Shown here: positions 12,054 to 21,437 of the stretch, in pieces
Numbering within the stretch: position 1 is the first letter of the stretch
Layout: each line of letters opens with the position of its first letter
Assembly (NCBI GenBank): GCA_022843905.1
Contig: JALHMT010000016.1
Coordinates: 1 to 64,000 of the forward strand
DNA from: Rubrivivax sp.
GTDB lineage: Bacteria > Pseudomonadota > Gammaproteobacteria > Burkholderiales > Burkholderiaceae_C
Reading direction: 5' to 3'
Length of the DNA stretch: 64,000 nucleotides
Notes under the pieces: generated by a model
The model's database searches: none
What the model was told of the DNA's origin: nothing
Seen by the model: the letters and a program-made list of their open reading frames with translations, nothing else
Program-made: the position numbers and the translations under genes

Positions 12054-13181
12054 ATGGATTTCGAGTTCACCGACGACCAGGTTTCCCTGCGCGACGCCGT
12101 CGCGCGCTGGGTGGAGAAGGGCTTCGGCTTCGACCGTCGCCACGGCATCGCCAAGGCCGGCGGTGCCACGCGCGAGGTCTATGGCGAGCTGGCCGAACTG
12201 GGCCTGACCGGCCTGGCCATTCCCGAGGCGCACGGCGGCATGGGCTTCGGCGCCGTCGAGGCCATGGTGGTGTGCGAAGAGCTGGGCCGTGGTCTGGTCA
12301 ATGCCCCCTACGTGCACGGCGCGCTGGTGGCGCCCACGCTGCTGTCGGCCGCGCCCGAGGCCGTGCAGGCGGCGTGGCTGCCGAAGATCGCCGGCGCCGA
12401 GGCGCTGGTGGTGCTGGCGCAGCAGGAGCGCCACTCGCGCTACAAGCTGCACCACGTCACCACGAAGGCCGTGGAAGCCGGCGGTGCCTTCAAGCTGACC
12501 GGGGCCAAGAGCGTGGTGCCGGCGGGTGACGAGGTCGACGCCTTCCTCGTTCCGGCCCGCCTGTCGGGCAGCGACGAGGACATCCAGGGCATCGGCCTGT
12601 TCCTCGTCGAGAAGTCGGCGGTGGCGGTGCGCGGCTACCCGACGCAGGACGGTTCGCGCGCGGCCGAGATCACGCTGAACGACAGCGCCGCCACGCTGGT
12701 CACGCGCGACGCCTTCGAGCTGCTGCACAAGGCGGTGGACGCCGGCATCGCCGCGCAGTGCGCCGAGGCCGTGGGCCTGATGGACCGGCTGGTGGCCATC
12801 ACCGTCGAGTACATGAACACGCGCAAGCAGTTCGGCGTCGCCATCGCGAGCTTCCAGGCGCTGCGCCACCGCGTCGCCGACGTGAAGATGCAGCTCGAAC
12901 TGGGCCGCTCGATGAGCTACTACGCGAGCCTCAAGCTCGGCGAGCCGACGGCACAGCGCCGCCGCGCGGTGTCGCAGGCGCGCGTGCAGCTCGGCCAGAG
13001 CATGCGATACGTCGGCCAGCAGTGCATCCAGCTGCACGGCGGCATCGGCGTCACCGACGAGTACGTGGCCAGCCACTACTTCAAGCGCCTGACGATGCTC
13101 GAGATGAGCTTCGGCGACACGATGCACCATCTGGGCGAGGTGAGCTGCCGCATGCAGGACACCGCCGGCGTCTTCTCTTGA
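12054..13181 (+). CDS. Acyl-CoA dehydrogenase, small subunit (PimD-like)
   Basis: A 375-residue acyl-CoA dehydrogenase-fold protein that pairs with the gene before it. Start MDFEFTDDQVSLRDAVARW; the C-terminal half carries MNTRKQFGVAIASFQALRH and QLHGGIGVTDEYVASHYFKR. The middle domain is shortened compared with typical catalytic family members (no GSD loop like that of its partner), as in the beta subunits of heteromeric dehydrogenases. It is followed after 15 bases by a P1 peptidase gene, possibly in the same transcript. Confidence 0.85.
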   Translation: MDFEFTDDQVSLRDAVARWVEKGFGFDRRHGIAKAGGATREVYGELAELGLTGLAIPEAHGGMGFGAVEAMVVCEELGRGLVNAPYVHGALVAPTLLSAAPEAVQAAWLPKIAGAEALVVLAQQERHSRYKLHHVTTKAVEAGGAFKLTGAKSVVPAGDEVDAFLVPARLSGSDEDIQGIGLFLVEKSAVAVRGYPTQDGSRAAEITLNDSAATLVTRDAFELLHKAVDAGIAAQCAEAVGLMDRLVAITVEYMNTRKQFGVAIASFQALRHRVADVKMQLELGRSMSYYASLKLGEPTAQRRRAVSQARVQLGQSMRYVGQQCIQLHGGIGVTDEYVASHYFKRLTMLEMSFGDTMHHLGEVSCRMQDTAGVFS

Positions 13182-13196
13182 ACTTTTGCCTTCTGC

Positions 13197-14180
13197 ATGG
13201 TTGACCGCCTGGCCCCCGGCCACCTGACCGACGTGGCCGGCCTTGCGGTCGGCCACTTCACCGATGCGCGCAGGCCCACCGGCTGCACCGTGGTGCTGTG
13301 CCCGCAGGGCGCGGTGTGCGGAGTGGACGTGCGGGGTGGTGCGCCTGGCACTCGCGAGACCGACCTGCTGAAGAGCGAGAACACCGTCGACCGCGTGCAT
13401 GCCGTGCTGCTCACCGGCGGCAGCGCCTTCGGCCTGGATGCGGCCGGCGGCGTGATGCGCTGGCTGGAAGAGCAGGGCCATGGGCTGGAGGTGGGCCCGG
13501 CGCGCGTGCCCATCGTGCCCGCGGCCGTGCTGTTCGACCTGTGGGTGGGCGACTGGCGCATCCGGCCCGATGCCGCCGCGGGCCACGCGGCCTGCGTCGC
13601 GGCGTCGACCGCGCCGGCCGCCCAGGGCAGCGTCGGTGCCGGCACCGGGGCCAGCGTCGGCAAGCTGTTCGGCATCGAACGCGCGATGAAGGGCGGCATC
13701 GGCAGTGCGTCGCTGCGCGTGGGCTCGGTCACCGTGGCCGCCTTGGTGGCCGTCAACGCCATCGGCGACGTCATCGACGGCGACGGCAGCGTGATCGCTG
13801 GGGCGCGCGGCGAGGACGGCCGGGGTCTGGTGCGCGCCACGCCGGCGCTGCTGGCCGGTGCCGGGCCGCAGCGTGTGATGGCCGGCATGGCCACCACCAT
13901 CGGCATCGTCGCCACCGACGCGGCCTTGACCAAGACGCAAGCCAACAAGCTCGCCTCTCTGGCGCACCACGGCCTGTCCCGAGCGGTCGACCCGCTGACC
14001 ATGAACGACGGCGACAGCCTGTTCGCACTGGCCACCGGCTCCGCCGGCCGGCCTGGCGACCTCACGGTGCTGGGCGCGATGGCGGCCGAGGCCGTGGCGC
14101 GCGCCATCCGCAACGCGGTGTGGTCGGCAAGGGGTTGCGAGTCGCCACTGCTGCCGGCTGCAGCTGACCTGCGACCCTGA
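13197..14180 (+). CDS. P1-family (DmpA/NylC-like) peptidase
   Basis: A 327-residue protein of the DmpA/BapA/NylC group of self-cleaving N-terminal-nucleophile amidases. Conserved blocks are LTGGSAFGLDAAGGVMRWLEE, GSVGAGTGASVGK and the PLTMNDGDSLFALATG region. Members process themselves into two chains and hydrolyse peptides or short amides. I did not fix the nucleophile residue. Length fits the family. It follows the dehydrogenase pair closely, but a functional link is not evident. Confidence 0.85.
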   Translation: MVDRLAPGHLTDVAGLAVGHFTDARRPTGCTVVLCPQGAVCGVDVRGGAPGTRETDLLKSENTVDRVHAVLLTGGSAFGLDAAGGVMRWLEEQGHGLEVGPARVPIVPAAVLFDLWVGDWRIRPDAAAGHAACVAASTAPAAQGSVGAGTGASVGKLFGIERAMKGGIGSASLRVGSVTVAALVAVNAIGDVIDGDGSVIAGARGEDGRGLVRATPALLAGAGPQRVMAGMATTIGIVATDAALTKTQANKLASLAHHGLSRAVDPLTMNDGDSLFALATGSAGRPGDLTVLGAMAAEAVARAIRNAVWSARGCESPLLPAAADLRP

Positions 14181-14330
14181 AACGCTGAAGCGGATCGGCC
14201 CCCCGCGCGAGGTTTCACATCCCCGCGTTCATGGGGGCGGGATGTCGCGATGCACCCCCGAATGACGGGGTGCCGACCTGTAACGAATCCCTACGATGCG
14301 GTCCGGTCGATCAGAGCCGGAGCCCGTCGC

Positions 14331-14885
14331 ATGAACCCCACTTCCAACGTCTTTCTCATCGATCTGGTCGTGCGGATGGTGGTGCCCATGCGCCGCGAGT
14401 TCGGACGTTCGCTGGACGTACAGCAGTTCATGCGTGACGCGGCCTATGCCACCGAGGTGCTGGCGCAGGCTCTGAACAGCCATGTGCCGAGGTTGCGCGA
14501 CTACGCCGACCAGGTGCGGCGCGAACTCACGGGACTGGCAGCCGAGGAGCGCAAGACCGGCACCACCGCCTACGAACAGTACGTTCGTGCGCGCAAGCTG
14601 GGGGCCCGGTCTTCGGCAGAGTTGCCCGCGGACCTGCCCGCCGCCCCGACCGCTGCGCCGAAGCCGGCGTCCGCCTTCCTGTCGCAGCGTCGCGAGGCGG
14701 TGCGCGGCCTCACCGACCTGGCGGGCCCGATGGCGGATCGACTGGCCCTGCGCATGGAGCGTTGCCCCGACGCCGCTGCGCTGCGCCCGCTGGTCGTCGA
14801 GGCCGGGCAGCTGGTGGCCCATCTTCACGGGCGGGAGGCTGCGGCGGGCTACCTCGGGCGCTGCGCGCTGACGCCGCGCGTCTGA
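14331..14885 (+). CDS. Hypothetical protein
   Basis: A 184-residue protein with no family I recognise. It starts MNPTSNVFLIDLVVRMVVPM, is predicted mostly helical, has an acidic-basic heptad-like middle (residues 40-85) and a Pro/Ala-rich linker around residues 100-115, and has no signal peptide or membrane segment. A GGAG sequence sits upstream of the chosen ATG. The opposite strand is also open over the same stretch, so gene status rests on codon-position GC bias and the ribosome site. It faces ggt across a hairpin terminator. Confidence 0.6.
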   Translation: MNPTSNVFLIDLVVRMVVPMRREFGRSLDVQQFMRDAAYATEVLAQALNSHVPRLRDYADQVRRELTGLAAEERKTGTTAYEQYVRARKLGARSSAELPADLPAAPTAAPKPASAFLSQRREAVRGLTDLAGPMADRLALRMERCPDAAALRPLVVEAGQLVAHLHGREAAAGYLGRCALTPRV

Positions 14886-14916
14886 GCCCGCCGACACAGG
14901 CTGCTGCGCCCATGAA

Positions 14917-14940
14917 AACGGCCGCCCTCGGGCGGCCGTT
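14917..14940. terminator. Hairpin terminator between convergent genes
   Basis: A perfect 10-bp stem (AACGGCCGCC / GGCGGCCGTT) with a CTCG loop lies between the convergent hypothetical gene and ggt. Read on the minus strand the stem is followed by a short T run, so it best serves ggt, but as a palindrome it can stop both directions. Confidence 0.85.
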
Positions 14941-14986
14941 GCGCTGGGTCGGGACCGACACGAAACGCGTCGATCCCGGGCCCGCG

Positions 14987-16927
14987 TCAGGGCGTGAAGC
15001 TGTCGCCCAGCACGATGCCTTCGCGGCGCGGGTCCGCGCCGCCTTCCAGGTACTTCCAGCCGGCCGGCGCGGTGCGCACGACGATGGTGCCGACGCCGCT
15101 GGACTGCTGCGCCGTGTTCACCGTGTGCCCGAGCGCGCGCAGGCCGGCGATCAGCGGGTCGTCGTTGCCGCCGTTGGCCAGGTTGACGTTCGGGTGCTCG
15201 CTGCCGACGTTGGTGTTGACGCTGTTGGCGGCGCCGAAGTTGATCATCGACGTGGCCTGCTGCGCGTCCATGCCCCAGTCGAGCACTCCCACCACCGTCT
15301 TGCCGACAAACTGGATGATGGTGGCACCGCCGGGCGAGCCGGTGGCCATCACGAAGTCACCGCGCTGGCCGCCGGACTGGCTGAACACCAGCGTCGGCGC
15401 CATCGAACTGCGCGGGCGCTTGCCGGCGGCCACGCGGTTGGCGATGGGGTTGCCTGCGGCGTCGGTCGGCGCGAAGGAGAAGTCGGTGAGCTGGTTGTTC
15501 AGCAGGTAGCCGCCGCGCGTCATGTGGAAGGCGCCGAAGCCCGACTCCACCGTGGTCGTCAGCGTGGCGACGTTGCCCTTGCCGTCGACGACGGACACGT
15601 GCGTGGTGCCGTTCTCGGCCGTGGCGGCACTGGTGCCCAAGCTGGTCGGCCCCAAGTTGCCCGGCTGGGCCGTGCCCATGCTGCGTGTCGTGCTGATGAG
15701 ACCGGCGCGCTGCCTCAGATAGGCCTTGTCGAGCATCGCGGCCGGGCTGCCGCCGGGCAGTGGCACGAAATCGGTGTCGGCCACGTACTTGTCGCGGTCG
15801 GCGTAGGCCAGGCGCATGGCTTCCGAGAACAGGTGCACGCCCTGCACCGTGGGCTTGCCGCCGTTGACGTCCATCGCAGTGGGTCGCAAGGGGCCCATCT
15901 GGAAGTTCTCGAGGATGCCCAGCGCCTGCGCCACGGCCAGACCGCCCGATGACGGCGGCGGCATGCCGCAGACCTGCCAGCTGCGGTAGTCGATGCACAC
16001 CGCCTCGCGCTTCTTCGAGCGGTAGGCCGCCAGGTCGGCCAGCGTCGTGGCCCCGGGCGTGATGCCGCCGGTGGTGTCGGCAATCTCGTCGACGATGTCC
16101 TGCGCCAGCGCCCCCGTGTACAGCGCACCAGCACCGTTGTTGGCCAGCGTGGTGAAGGTGGCGGCCAGCGCCGGGCTTCTGAGCAGCGTTCCTGCGGCCT
16201 TGGCCGTGCCGTCGGCGTTGAGGAAGTAGGCGCGCGACTCGGGGTCCCGCGCCAGCGCGGTGGCCGAACCGGCGATCGAGGCCGACATGCGCGGGCTGAT
16301 GCGGAAGCCGTCGTTGGCGATGGCGATGGCCGGATCGAACAGCTCCTTCCAGCTCAGCTTGCCGCCGTCCTTGTGCGCCTCGCCGAGCATGTGCACCACG
16401 CCCGGCGTGCCGATCGAGCGGCCGCTGGAGCGGGCGTTGGGCAGCGGCGTGGTGCGCTGGTCGTTGCTGATCCAGCGCAGGTAGTTCTCGGTCGCGGCGG
16501 CCGGTGCCGTCTCGCGGCCGTCGTAGGCCACCACGGCCTTGGTCGAGGCGTCGTAGGTCAGCATGAAGGCGCCGCCGCCGATGCCCGAGGACTGCGGCTC
16601 GACGATGTTCAGCACCATCTGCACGGCCACTGCCGCGTCGACGGCGCTGCCGCCCTTCTTCAGCACGTCGCAACCGGCCTTGGTGGCCAGCGGATTGGCC
16701 GCCACCACCATGATGCTGCGCGCCGACACCACCGACTTGCTGGCGAAGCCGGTGGGAATCTCGGGCGCGCCGTTGGCACCCGGCGTGCCCGGGTCGAAGA
16801 CCTGCCCCGTGGGCGAGACCTGCAGGCAGGCGTTGGACGAGACGTCGTCGTCGCCGCCGCAGCCGGCGAGCACGAGCGCGCCGAGCAGCAGCGGAGACAG
16901 TCGAAGAAGGGGTCGGACGTTGTTCAT
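14987..16927 (-). CDS. ggt: Gamma-glutamyltransferase, lipoprotein-type export signal
   Basis: A 646-residue exported enzyme that hydrolyses or transfers the gamma-glutamyl group of glutathione. The N-terminus is a lipoprotein signal (LLGALVLAGCGGDDD, lipobox LAGC), so it is probably membrane-anchored, unlike the soluble periplasmic E. coli enzyme. The precursor self-cleaves before the nucleophile; here the NGTTHVSVVD motif puts it at T441. Other family blocks are GGSAVDAAVAVQMVLNIVEP, SGIGGGAFM and NNQLTDF. It is longer than the family norm by about 60 residues, mostly the N-terminal linker. A terminator follows. Confidence 0.93.
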   Translation of the reverse strand: MNNVRPLLRLSPLLLGALVLAGCGGDDDVSSNACLQVSPTGQVFDPGTPGANGAPEIPTGFASKSVVSARSIMVVAANPLATKAGCDVLKKGGSAVDAAVAVQMVLNIVEPQSSGIGGGAFMLTYDASTKAVVAYDGRETAPAAATENYLRWISNDQRTTPLPNARSSGRSIGTPGVVHMLGEAHKDGGKLSWKELFDPAIAIANDGFRISPRMSASIAGSATALARDPESRAYFLNADGTAKAAGTLLRSPALAATFTTLANNGAGALYTGALAQDIVDEIADTTGGITPGATTLADLAAYRSKKREAVCIDYRSWQVCGMPPPSSGGLAVAQALGILENFQMGPLRPTAMDVNGGKPTVQGVHLFSEAMRLAYADRDKYVADTDFVPLPGGSPAAMLDKAYLRQRAGLISTTRSMGTAQPGNLGPTSLGTSAATAENGTTHVSVVDGKGNVATLTTTVESGFGAFHMTRGGYLLNNQLTDFSFAPTDAAGNPIANRVAAGKRPRSSMAPTLVFSQSGGQRGDFVMATGSPGGATIIQFVGKTVVGVLDWGMDAQQATSMINFGAANSVNTNVGSEHPNVNLANGGNDDPLIAGLRALGHTVNTAQQSSGVGTIVVRTAPAGWKYLEGGADPRREGIVLGDSFTP

Positions 16928-17107
16928 CGGGGTCCTTTCTGGGGGGGCGACTTGCGCGCGGCCCGCAAAGGCACCGACGCTGGGGAGGGTCTTCGACGAT
17001 AGTCCATCTTCGCGCTGTCCCCGGGCTCATCACAACGCGGGCAATCCCGAGCCCGTGGCGCGACGGCGCGCAGCCATCATGCAACGTCGATCCACCACCT
17101 GCTGCCC

Positions 17108-18496
17108 ATGACGATGTCGATTCCGCTTTCACGCCGGCGCCTGGCCGTCGCAGCCCTGGCCGTGGGCCTGCTGTCTGCTTGCGCTTCGCCGCCGGGCCCG
17201 CCGCGCGCGGCCGAGCTGCCGCCGCTGGTCTTCGTGCACGGCAACGGCGACAGCGCGGCGCTTTGGATCACCACGCTGTGGCGCTTCGAGTCCAACGGCT
17301 GGCCGCGCGATCGCCTGCACGCCATCGACCTGCCGCTGCCCGCGGCGCGCGACGACGACACCGTGCCGCAGGCCGGCCGCAGCAGCACCGCCGACCATGC
17401 ACGCCACCTGGCCGCCGAGGTCGACGCGGTGCTGAAGCGCACCGGTGCGCAGAAGGTCGTGCTGGTGGGCAACTCGCGCGGCGGCTACGCCATCCGCAAC
17501 TACGTGCAGAACCTGGGCGGTGCGGCCAAGGTGTCGCATGCCGTGCTGGGCGGCACACCCAACCACGGCGTCTATGCCGACGCCGGCTCGCGGCTGAACA
17601 ACGAGTTCAACGGCGCAGGGCCCTTTCTCACCAGCCTGAATGCGCCCAAGGGGCCCAACGGCGACGAGGTCACGCCGGGCCTGCGCTGGATGACGCTGCG
17701 CTCCGACAACAACGACAAGTTCGCCCAGCCCGACGGGGTGTGGATCGGCCGCCGCGGCCAGCCGACGAACGTCGGCTTCGACGGGCCGGCGCTGAAGGGT
17801 GCGCTCGACGTCGTGCTGCCCGGACGCGATCACCGCGAGGTGAGCTTCCACCCCGAAGCCTTCGCCCGCACCTACCAGTTCATCACCGGGCGCACGCCGG
17901 CCACCACCGCGGTGCTGCCCGAGACGCGCGTGGTGCTGGACGGCCGCCTCAGCGGCATCGGCGCCGGCGGACCGAACAACGAGCCGGTGCCGGGCGCGCG
18001 GCTGACGGTCTACGCCGTCGATCCTGCCACCGGCCTGCGCCGCGGCGAGCCCCTGCACACGAAGACGGTGGGCGCCGACGGCCGCTGGGGCCCGTTCGCG
18101 GCCGACGGCAAGGCCTTCCACGAGTTCGTCGTCGAGGTGCCGGGGCATGCCATCTCGCACGTCTACCGCAGCCCCTTCCCGCGTTCGAGCAGCGTCGTGC
18201 ACTTTCGTGGCGAGCGGCTGTCCGCGGCCGACAAGGATGCCGTGGCCGTGGTGAACTTCGTGCGCCCGCGCGCCTACTTCGGCGTGCCGCGCGACCGCAT
18301 CGCGCTCGACGGCCTGTCGCCGCCGCCCGGTGTGCCGCAAGGCGTGGCCGGTGTTGCCGTCTCCACCGTGCGGCCGAAGGAGATCGGCCGCGCCGTGGTG
18401 GGCGAGTTCGAGTCCGGCGTGATCCGCGAACGCCTGGTCGGCCGCACCTGGCCGACGGCGGAGAACCGCCGCACGGTGCTGGAGCTGCACGATTGA
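17108..18496 (+). CDS. Alpha/beta-hydrolase (lipase/esterase-like) lipoprotein
   Basis: A 462-residue exported hydrolase. The N-terminus has an arginine-rich signal (SRRRLAVAALAVG) and a lipobox with C25 (LLSAC). Residues 40-280 form an alpha/beta-hydrolase core with VFVHGNGDSA and nucleophile S123 in GNSRGG; a likely base histidine is in PGRDHREV. Residues 285-460 look beta-rich, perhaps a carbohydrate- or lipid-binding domain. Substrate unknown; a triacylglycerol lipase or esterase is the usual annotation. Its stop overlaps the TTG start of cysQ. Confidence 0.8.
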   Translation: MTMSIPLSRRRLAVAALAVGLLSACASPPGPPRAAELPPLVFVHGNGDSAALWITTLWRFESNGWPRDRLHAIDLPLPAARDDDTVPQAGRSSTADHARHLAAEVDAVLKRTGAQKVVLVGNSRGGYAIRNYVQNLGGAAKVSHAVLGGTPNHGVYADAGSRLNNEFNGAGPFLTSLNAPKGPNGDEVTPGLRWMTLRSDNNDKFAQPDGVWIGRRGQPTNVGFDGPALKGALDVVLPGRDHREVSFHPEAFARTYQFITGRTPATTAVLPETRVVLDGRLSGIGAGGPNNEPVPGARLTVYAVDPATGLRRGEPLHTKTVGADGRWGPFAADGKAFHEFVVEVPGHAISHVYRSPFPRSSSVVHFRGERLSAADKDAVAVVNFVRPRAYFGVPRDRIALDGLSPPPGVPQGVAGVAVSTVRPKEIGRAVVGEFESGVIRERLVGRTWPTAENRRTVLELHD

Positions 18497-19296
18497 CCGG
18501 CGACCGCGCCGCCCTGATCGAAGCCCTGCTGCCGCTGGTGCGGCAGGCCGGTGACGCCGTGATGCGCGTCTACGCTGCCGACTTCGGCGTGCAGGGCAAG
18601 CCCGACGCGTCACCCGTCACCGAGGCCGACCTCGCCGCCGAGGCGATCATCGTCGCCGGCCTGCAGGCCCTGACTCCCACGGTGCCCATCGTCGCCGAGG
18701 AGGCCGTGGCCGCCGGTGCAGCGCCGCGTGTGGGAGAGTGTTTCTGGCTCGTCGACCCGCTGGACGGCACGCGCGAGTTCGTCGACCGCAACGGCGAGTT
18801 CACCGTCAACGTGGCGCTGGTCGAACATGGCGTGGCGGTCTGCGGCGTGGTGCTGGCGCCGGCGCAGGGCCGGCTGTGGGCGGGTGCGGCCGGGCAGGGC
18901 GCCTTCGTCGAGGCCGGCGGCCAGCGGCAAGCCATGCGCTGCCGTCTGCCGCCCGCCGAAGGACTCACGGTGCTGGCCAGCCGGTCGCACGGCAGCCGCA
19001 GCGAACTGCAGGCCTTCCTGGCGGGTCGGCCGGTGGCGCACACGGTCTATGCCGGCTCGTCGCTCAAGCTGTGCCTGCTGGCGCAGGGGCAGGGCGACCT
19101 GTACCCCCGGCTGTCGCGCACGATGGAGTGGGACATCGCCGCCGGCCATGCCGTGCTGGCCGCCGCCGGCGGCGCCGTGGAAACGCTGGACGGCAGCGCG
19201 CTGCGCTATGGCAAGCCGGGCTTCGAGAACCCCTCTTTCGTGGCGCGCGGCGCCGCGGGGAAACCCCGCAGCGGGGGGCCCGGGCCCGGGTCCTAG
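18493..19296 (+). CDS. cysQ: 3'(2'),5'-bisphosphate nucleotidase CysQ
   Basis: A 267-residue inositol monophosphatase-fold enzyme that removes the 3'-phosphate of PAP/PAPS in sulfate assimilation. Metal ligands are seen in VAEE (E69-E70), WLVDPLDGTREF (D88, D91) and the late WDIAAGHAVL. The start is TTG at 18493, overlapping the previous stop in a TTGA arrangement; the next in-frame methionine would delete the first helix. The last 14 residues (Gly/Pro-rich) are encoded by a GCGGGG-AAA-CCCCGC hairpin, so the C-terminus looks extended by terminator-like DNA. Confidence 0.9.
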   Translation: MTGDRAALIEALLPLVRQAGDAVMRVYAADFGVQGKPDASPVTEADLAAEAIIVAGLQALTPTVPIVAEEAVAAGAAPRVGECFWLVDPLDGTREFVDRNGEFTVNVALVEHGVAVCGVVLAPAQGRLWAGAAGQGAFVEAGGQRQAMRCRLPPAEGLTVLASRSHGSRSELQAFLAGRPVAHTVYAGSSLKLCLLAQGQGDLYPRLSRTMEWDIAAGHAVLAAAGGAVETLDGSALRYGKPGFENPSFVARGAAGKPRSGGPGPGS

Positions 19297-19334
19297 AATG
19301 AATCGAACATCCCAGCCCGGGAGGGACTCCACGC

Positions 19335-19955
19335 ATGCCTTCTACCCGCCGCTCCCCGGCCTCTGCGACCAAGCCGTCGTCCACCCCTTCCAAGGCGTCC
19401 GGCCTGGCTGCCGAAAGTGACGCACCTGCCACGCGGGTGCTGAAGAAGTACCCCAACCGCCGGCTCTACGACACCCAGACCAGCAGCTACATCACGCTGG
19501 CCGACGTCAAGAAGATGGTGCTGGGCGGCGAGGACTTCGAGGTGCGCGACGCCAAGACGGCCGAAGACCTCACGCGCAGCATCCTGCTGCAGATCATCCT
19601 GGAAGAAGAGTCGGGCGGCGTGCCGATGTTCACCACGCAGGTGCTGTCGCAGATCATCCGCTTCTACGGCCACGCCATGCAGGGCTTCATGGGAACCTAT
19701 CTCGAGAAGAACATGCAGATGTTCACCGACGTGCAGGCGCGCCTGATGGAGCAGAGCAAGGGCCTGTACGACCCCAAGGCCTTCACCCCCGAGATGTGGA
19801 CGCAGCTCATGAGCGGCCAGGCCCCGGGCCTGCAGCACCTGATGGGCGGCTACCTCGAACAGAGCAAGGCGATGTTCGACAAGATGCAGGAACAGATGAA
19901 GCAGGCCGGGTCGCTGTTTCCCGGCGTGCCGGGCTTCCCGCCGCCGCGGAAATGA
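19335..19955 (+). CDS. phaR: Polyhydroxyalkanoate synthesis repressor PhaR
   Basis: A 206-residue DNA-binding regulator of PHA granule genes that also binds the polymer. The conserved DNA-binding N-domain starts near residue 34 (RVLKKYPNRRLYDTQTSSYI), followed by the PHB-accumulation domain (EEESGGVPMFT, QIIRFYGHAMQGFM) and a Met/Gln-rich helical tail. The first 33 residues are Ser/Pro/Ala-rich and probably disordered. No pha biosynthesis gene is adjacent. A TAGAAT -10-like hexamer overlaps the upstream stop codon. Confidence 0.93.
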   Translation: MPSTRRSPASATKPSSTPSKASGLAAESDAPATRVLKKYPNRRLYDTQTSSYITLADVKKMVLGGEDFEVRDAKTAEDLTRSILLQIILEEESGGVPMFTTQVLSQIIRFYGHAMQGFMGTYLEKNMQMFTDVQARLMEQSKGLYDPKAFTPEMWTQLMSGQAPGLQHLMGGYLEQSKAMFDKMQEQMKQAGSLFPGVPGFPPPRK

Positions 19956-20008
19956 GGCCCGGATGAGGCCCGCATGAGGGATTCGCCGCGATCGCTCAAA
20001 ATCGCGGC

Positions 20009-21424
20009 ATGAGCTCCCCCATCACCGTGCCCGCCCGCGCCCCCACCGTCGGCTTCGTCTCGCTCGGCTGCCCCAAGGCGCTGACCGACTCCGAACTCAT
20101 CCTCACCCAGCTGCGCGCCGAGGGCTACGAGACCAGCAAGTCCTTTGCCGGTGCCGATCTCGTCATCGTCAACACCTGCGGCTTCATCGACGACGCGGTG
20201 AAGGAAAGCCTGGACACCATCGGCGAGGCACTGGCCGAAAATGGCAAGGTCATCGTCACCGGCTGCCTGGGCGCGAAGACCGGGGACAGCGGCGGCAACC
20301 TGGTGCGCCAGATGCACCCCAGCGTGCTGGCCGTCACCGGCCCGCACGCCACGCAGGAGGTGATGGACGCCGTGCACCAACACGTGCCCAAGCCGCACGA
20401 CCCCTTCGTCGACCTGGTGCCCGAGGCGCGCGCCGACTTCCGTGGCACCGCCGGCATCAAGCTCACGCCGCGCCACTACGCCTACCTGAAGATCAGCGAG
20501 GGCTGCAACCACCGCTGCACCTTCTGCATCATCCCCAGCATGCGCGGCGACCTGGTGTCGCGGCCCATCGGCGACGTGCTGGGCGAGGCCCGCGCGCTGT
20601 TCGAGTCGGGCGTGAAGGAGCTGCTGGTCATCAGCCAGGACACCAGCGCCTACGGCGTGGACGTCAAGTACCGCACCGGCTTCTTCGACGGCAAGCCGGT
20701 GAAGACGCGCATGCTGGAACTGTGCGAGCAGCTCGCCACCCTGGCCGAGCCCTTCGGTGCCTGGGTGCGCCTGCACTACGTCTATCCCTACCCCAGCGTC
20801 GACGAGGTGCTGCCGCTGATGGCTGCCGGTCGCGTGCTGCCTTACCTGGACGTGCCGTTCCAGCATGCCCACCCGGCGGTGCTCAAGCGCATGAAGCGCC
20901 CGGCATACGGTGAAGGGGGCGAGCGCAACCTCGAGCGGTTGACGCGCTGGCGCGAGATCTGCCCGCAGATCGTGGTGCGCTCGACCTTCATCGCCGGCTT
21001 TCCCGGCGAGACCGAAGAAGAGTTCCAGACCCTGCTGGACTTCATGCGCGAAGCGCAGATCGACCGCGCCGGCTGCTTCGCCTATTCGGCGGTGAAGGGC
21101 GCGGCAGCGAACGACATTCCCGGCATGCTGCCGATGGAATTGCGCGAAGAACGCCGCGCACGCTTCATGGCTGTGGCCGAGGAGGTCTCGATCGCCAAGC
21201 TGCAGCGCCGCGTGGGCGCCACCATGCAGGTGCTGGTCGACAGCGCCCCGGCGCTCGGCCGCAAGGGCGGCGTGGGCCGCAGCTATGCCGATGCGCCCGA
21301 GATCGACGGCACCGTGCGGCTGCTGCCGCCGGAGAAGGCCTCGCGCACGTTGAAGGCGGGTGAATTCACGCGCGTGCGCATCGTCGGCACGCAAGGACAC
21401 GACCTGATCGGCCAGCCGGTCTGA
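20009..21424 (+). CDS. rimO: Ribosomal protein S12 methylthiotransferase RimO
   Basis: A 471-residue radical-SAM enzyme that methylthiolates the conserved aspartate of ribosomal protein S12. UPF0004 domain cysteines are C21, C57 and C86 ([27 protein letters not shown]). The radical-SAM cluster is C166, C170, C173 (CNHRCTFC). A C-terminal TRAM domain carries a family-typical [10 protein letters not shown] block. It is followed after 13 bases by metC. Confidence 0.96.
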   Translation: MSSPITVPARAPTVGFVSLGCPKALTDSELILTQLRAEGYETSKSFAGADLVIVNTCGFIDDAVKESLDTIGEALAENGKVIVTGCLGAKTGDSGGNLVRQMHPSVLAVTGPHATQEVMDAVHQHVPKPHDPFVDLVPEARADFRGTAGIKLTPRHYAYLKISEGCNHRCTFCIIPSMRGDLVSRPIGDVLGEARALFESGVKELLVISQDTSAYGVDVKYRTGFFDGKPVKTRMLELCEQLATLAEPFGAWVRLHYVYPYPSVDEVLPLMAAGRVLPYLDVPFQHAHPAVLKRMKRPAYGEGGERNLERLTRWREICPQIVVRSTFIAGFPGETEEEFQTLLDFMREAQIDRAGCFAYSAVKGAAANDIPGMLPMELREERRARFMAVAEEVSIAKLQRRVGATMQVLVDSAPALGRKGGVGRSYADAPEIDGTVRLLPPEKASRTLKAGEFTRVRIVGTQGHDLIGQPV

Positions 21425-21437
21425 AAGCACCTCTCCC

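Noticed and set aside
10728..13970. A 1080-codon open frame on the minus strand
   Set aside because: It is antisense to the acyl-CoA dehydrogenase pair and the P1 peptidase; its translation is His/Arg/Ala-rich low-complexity sequence typical of shadow frames in high-GC DNA.
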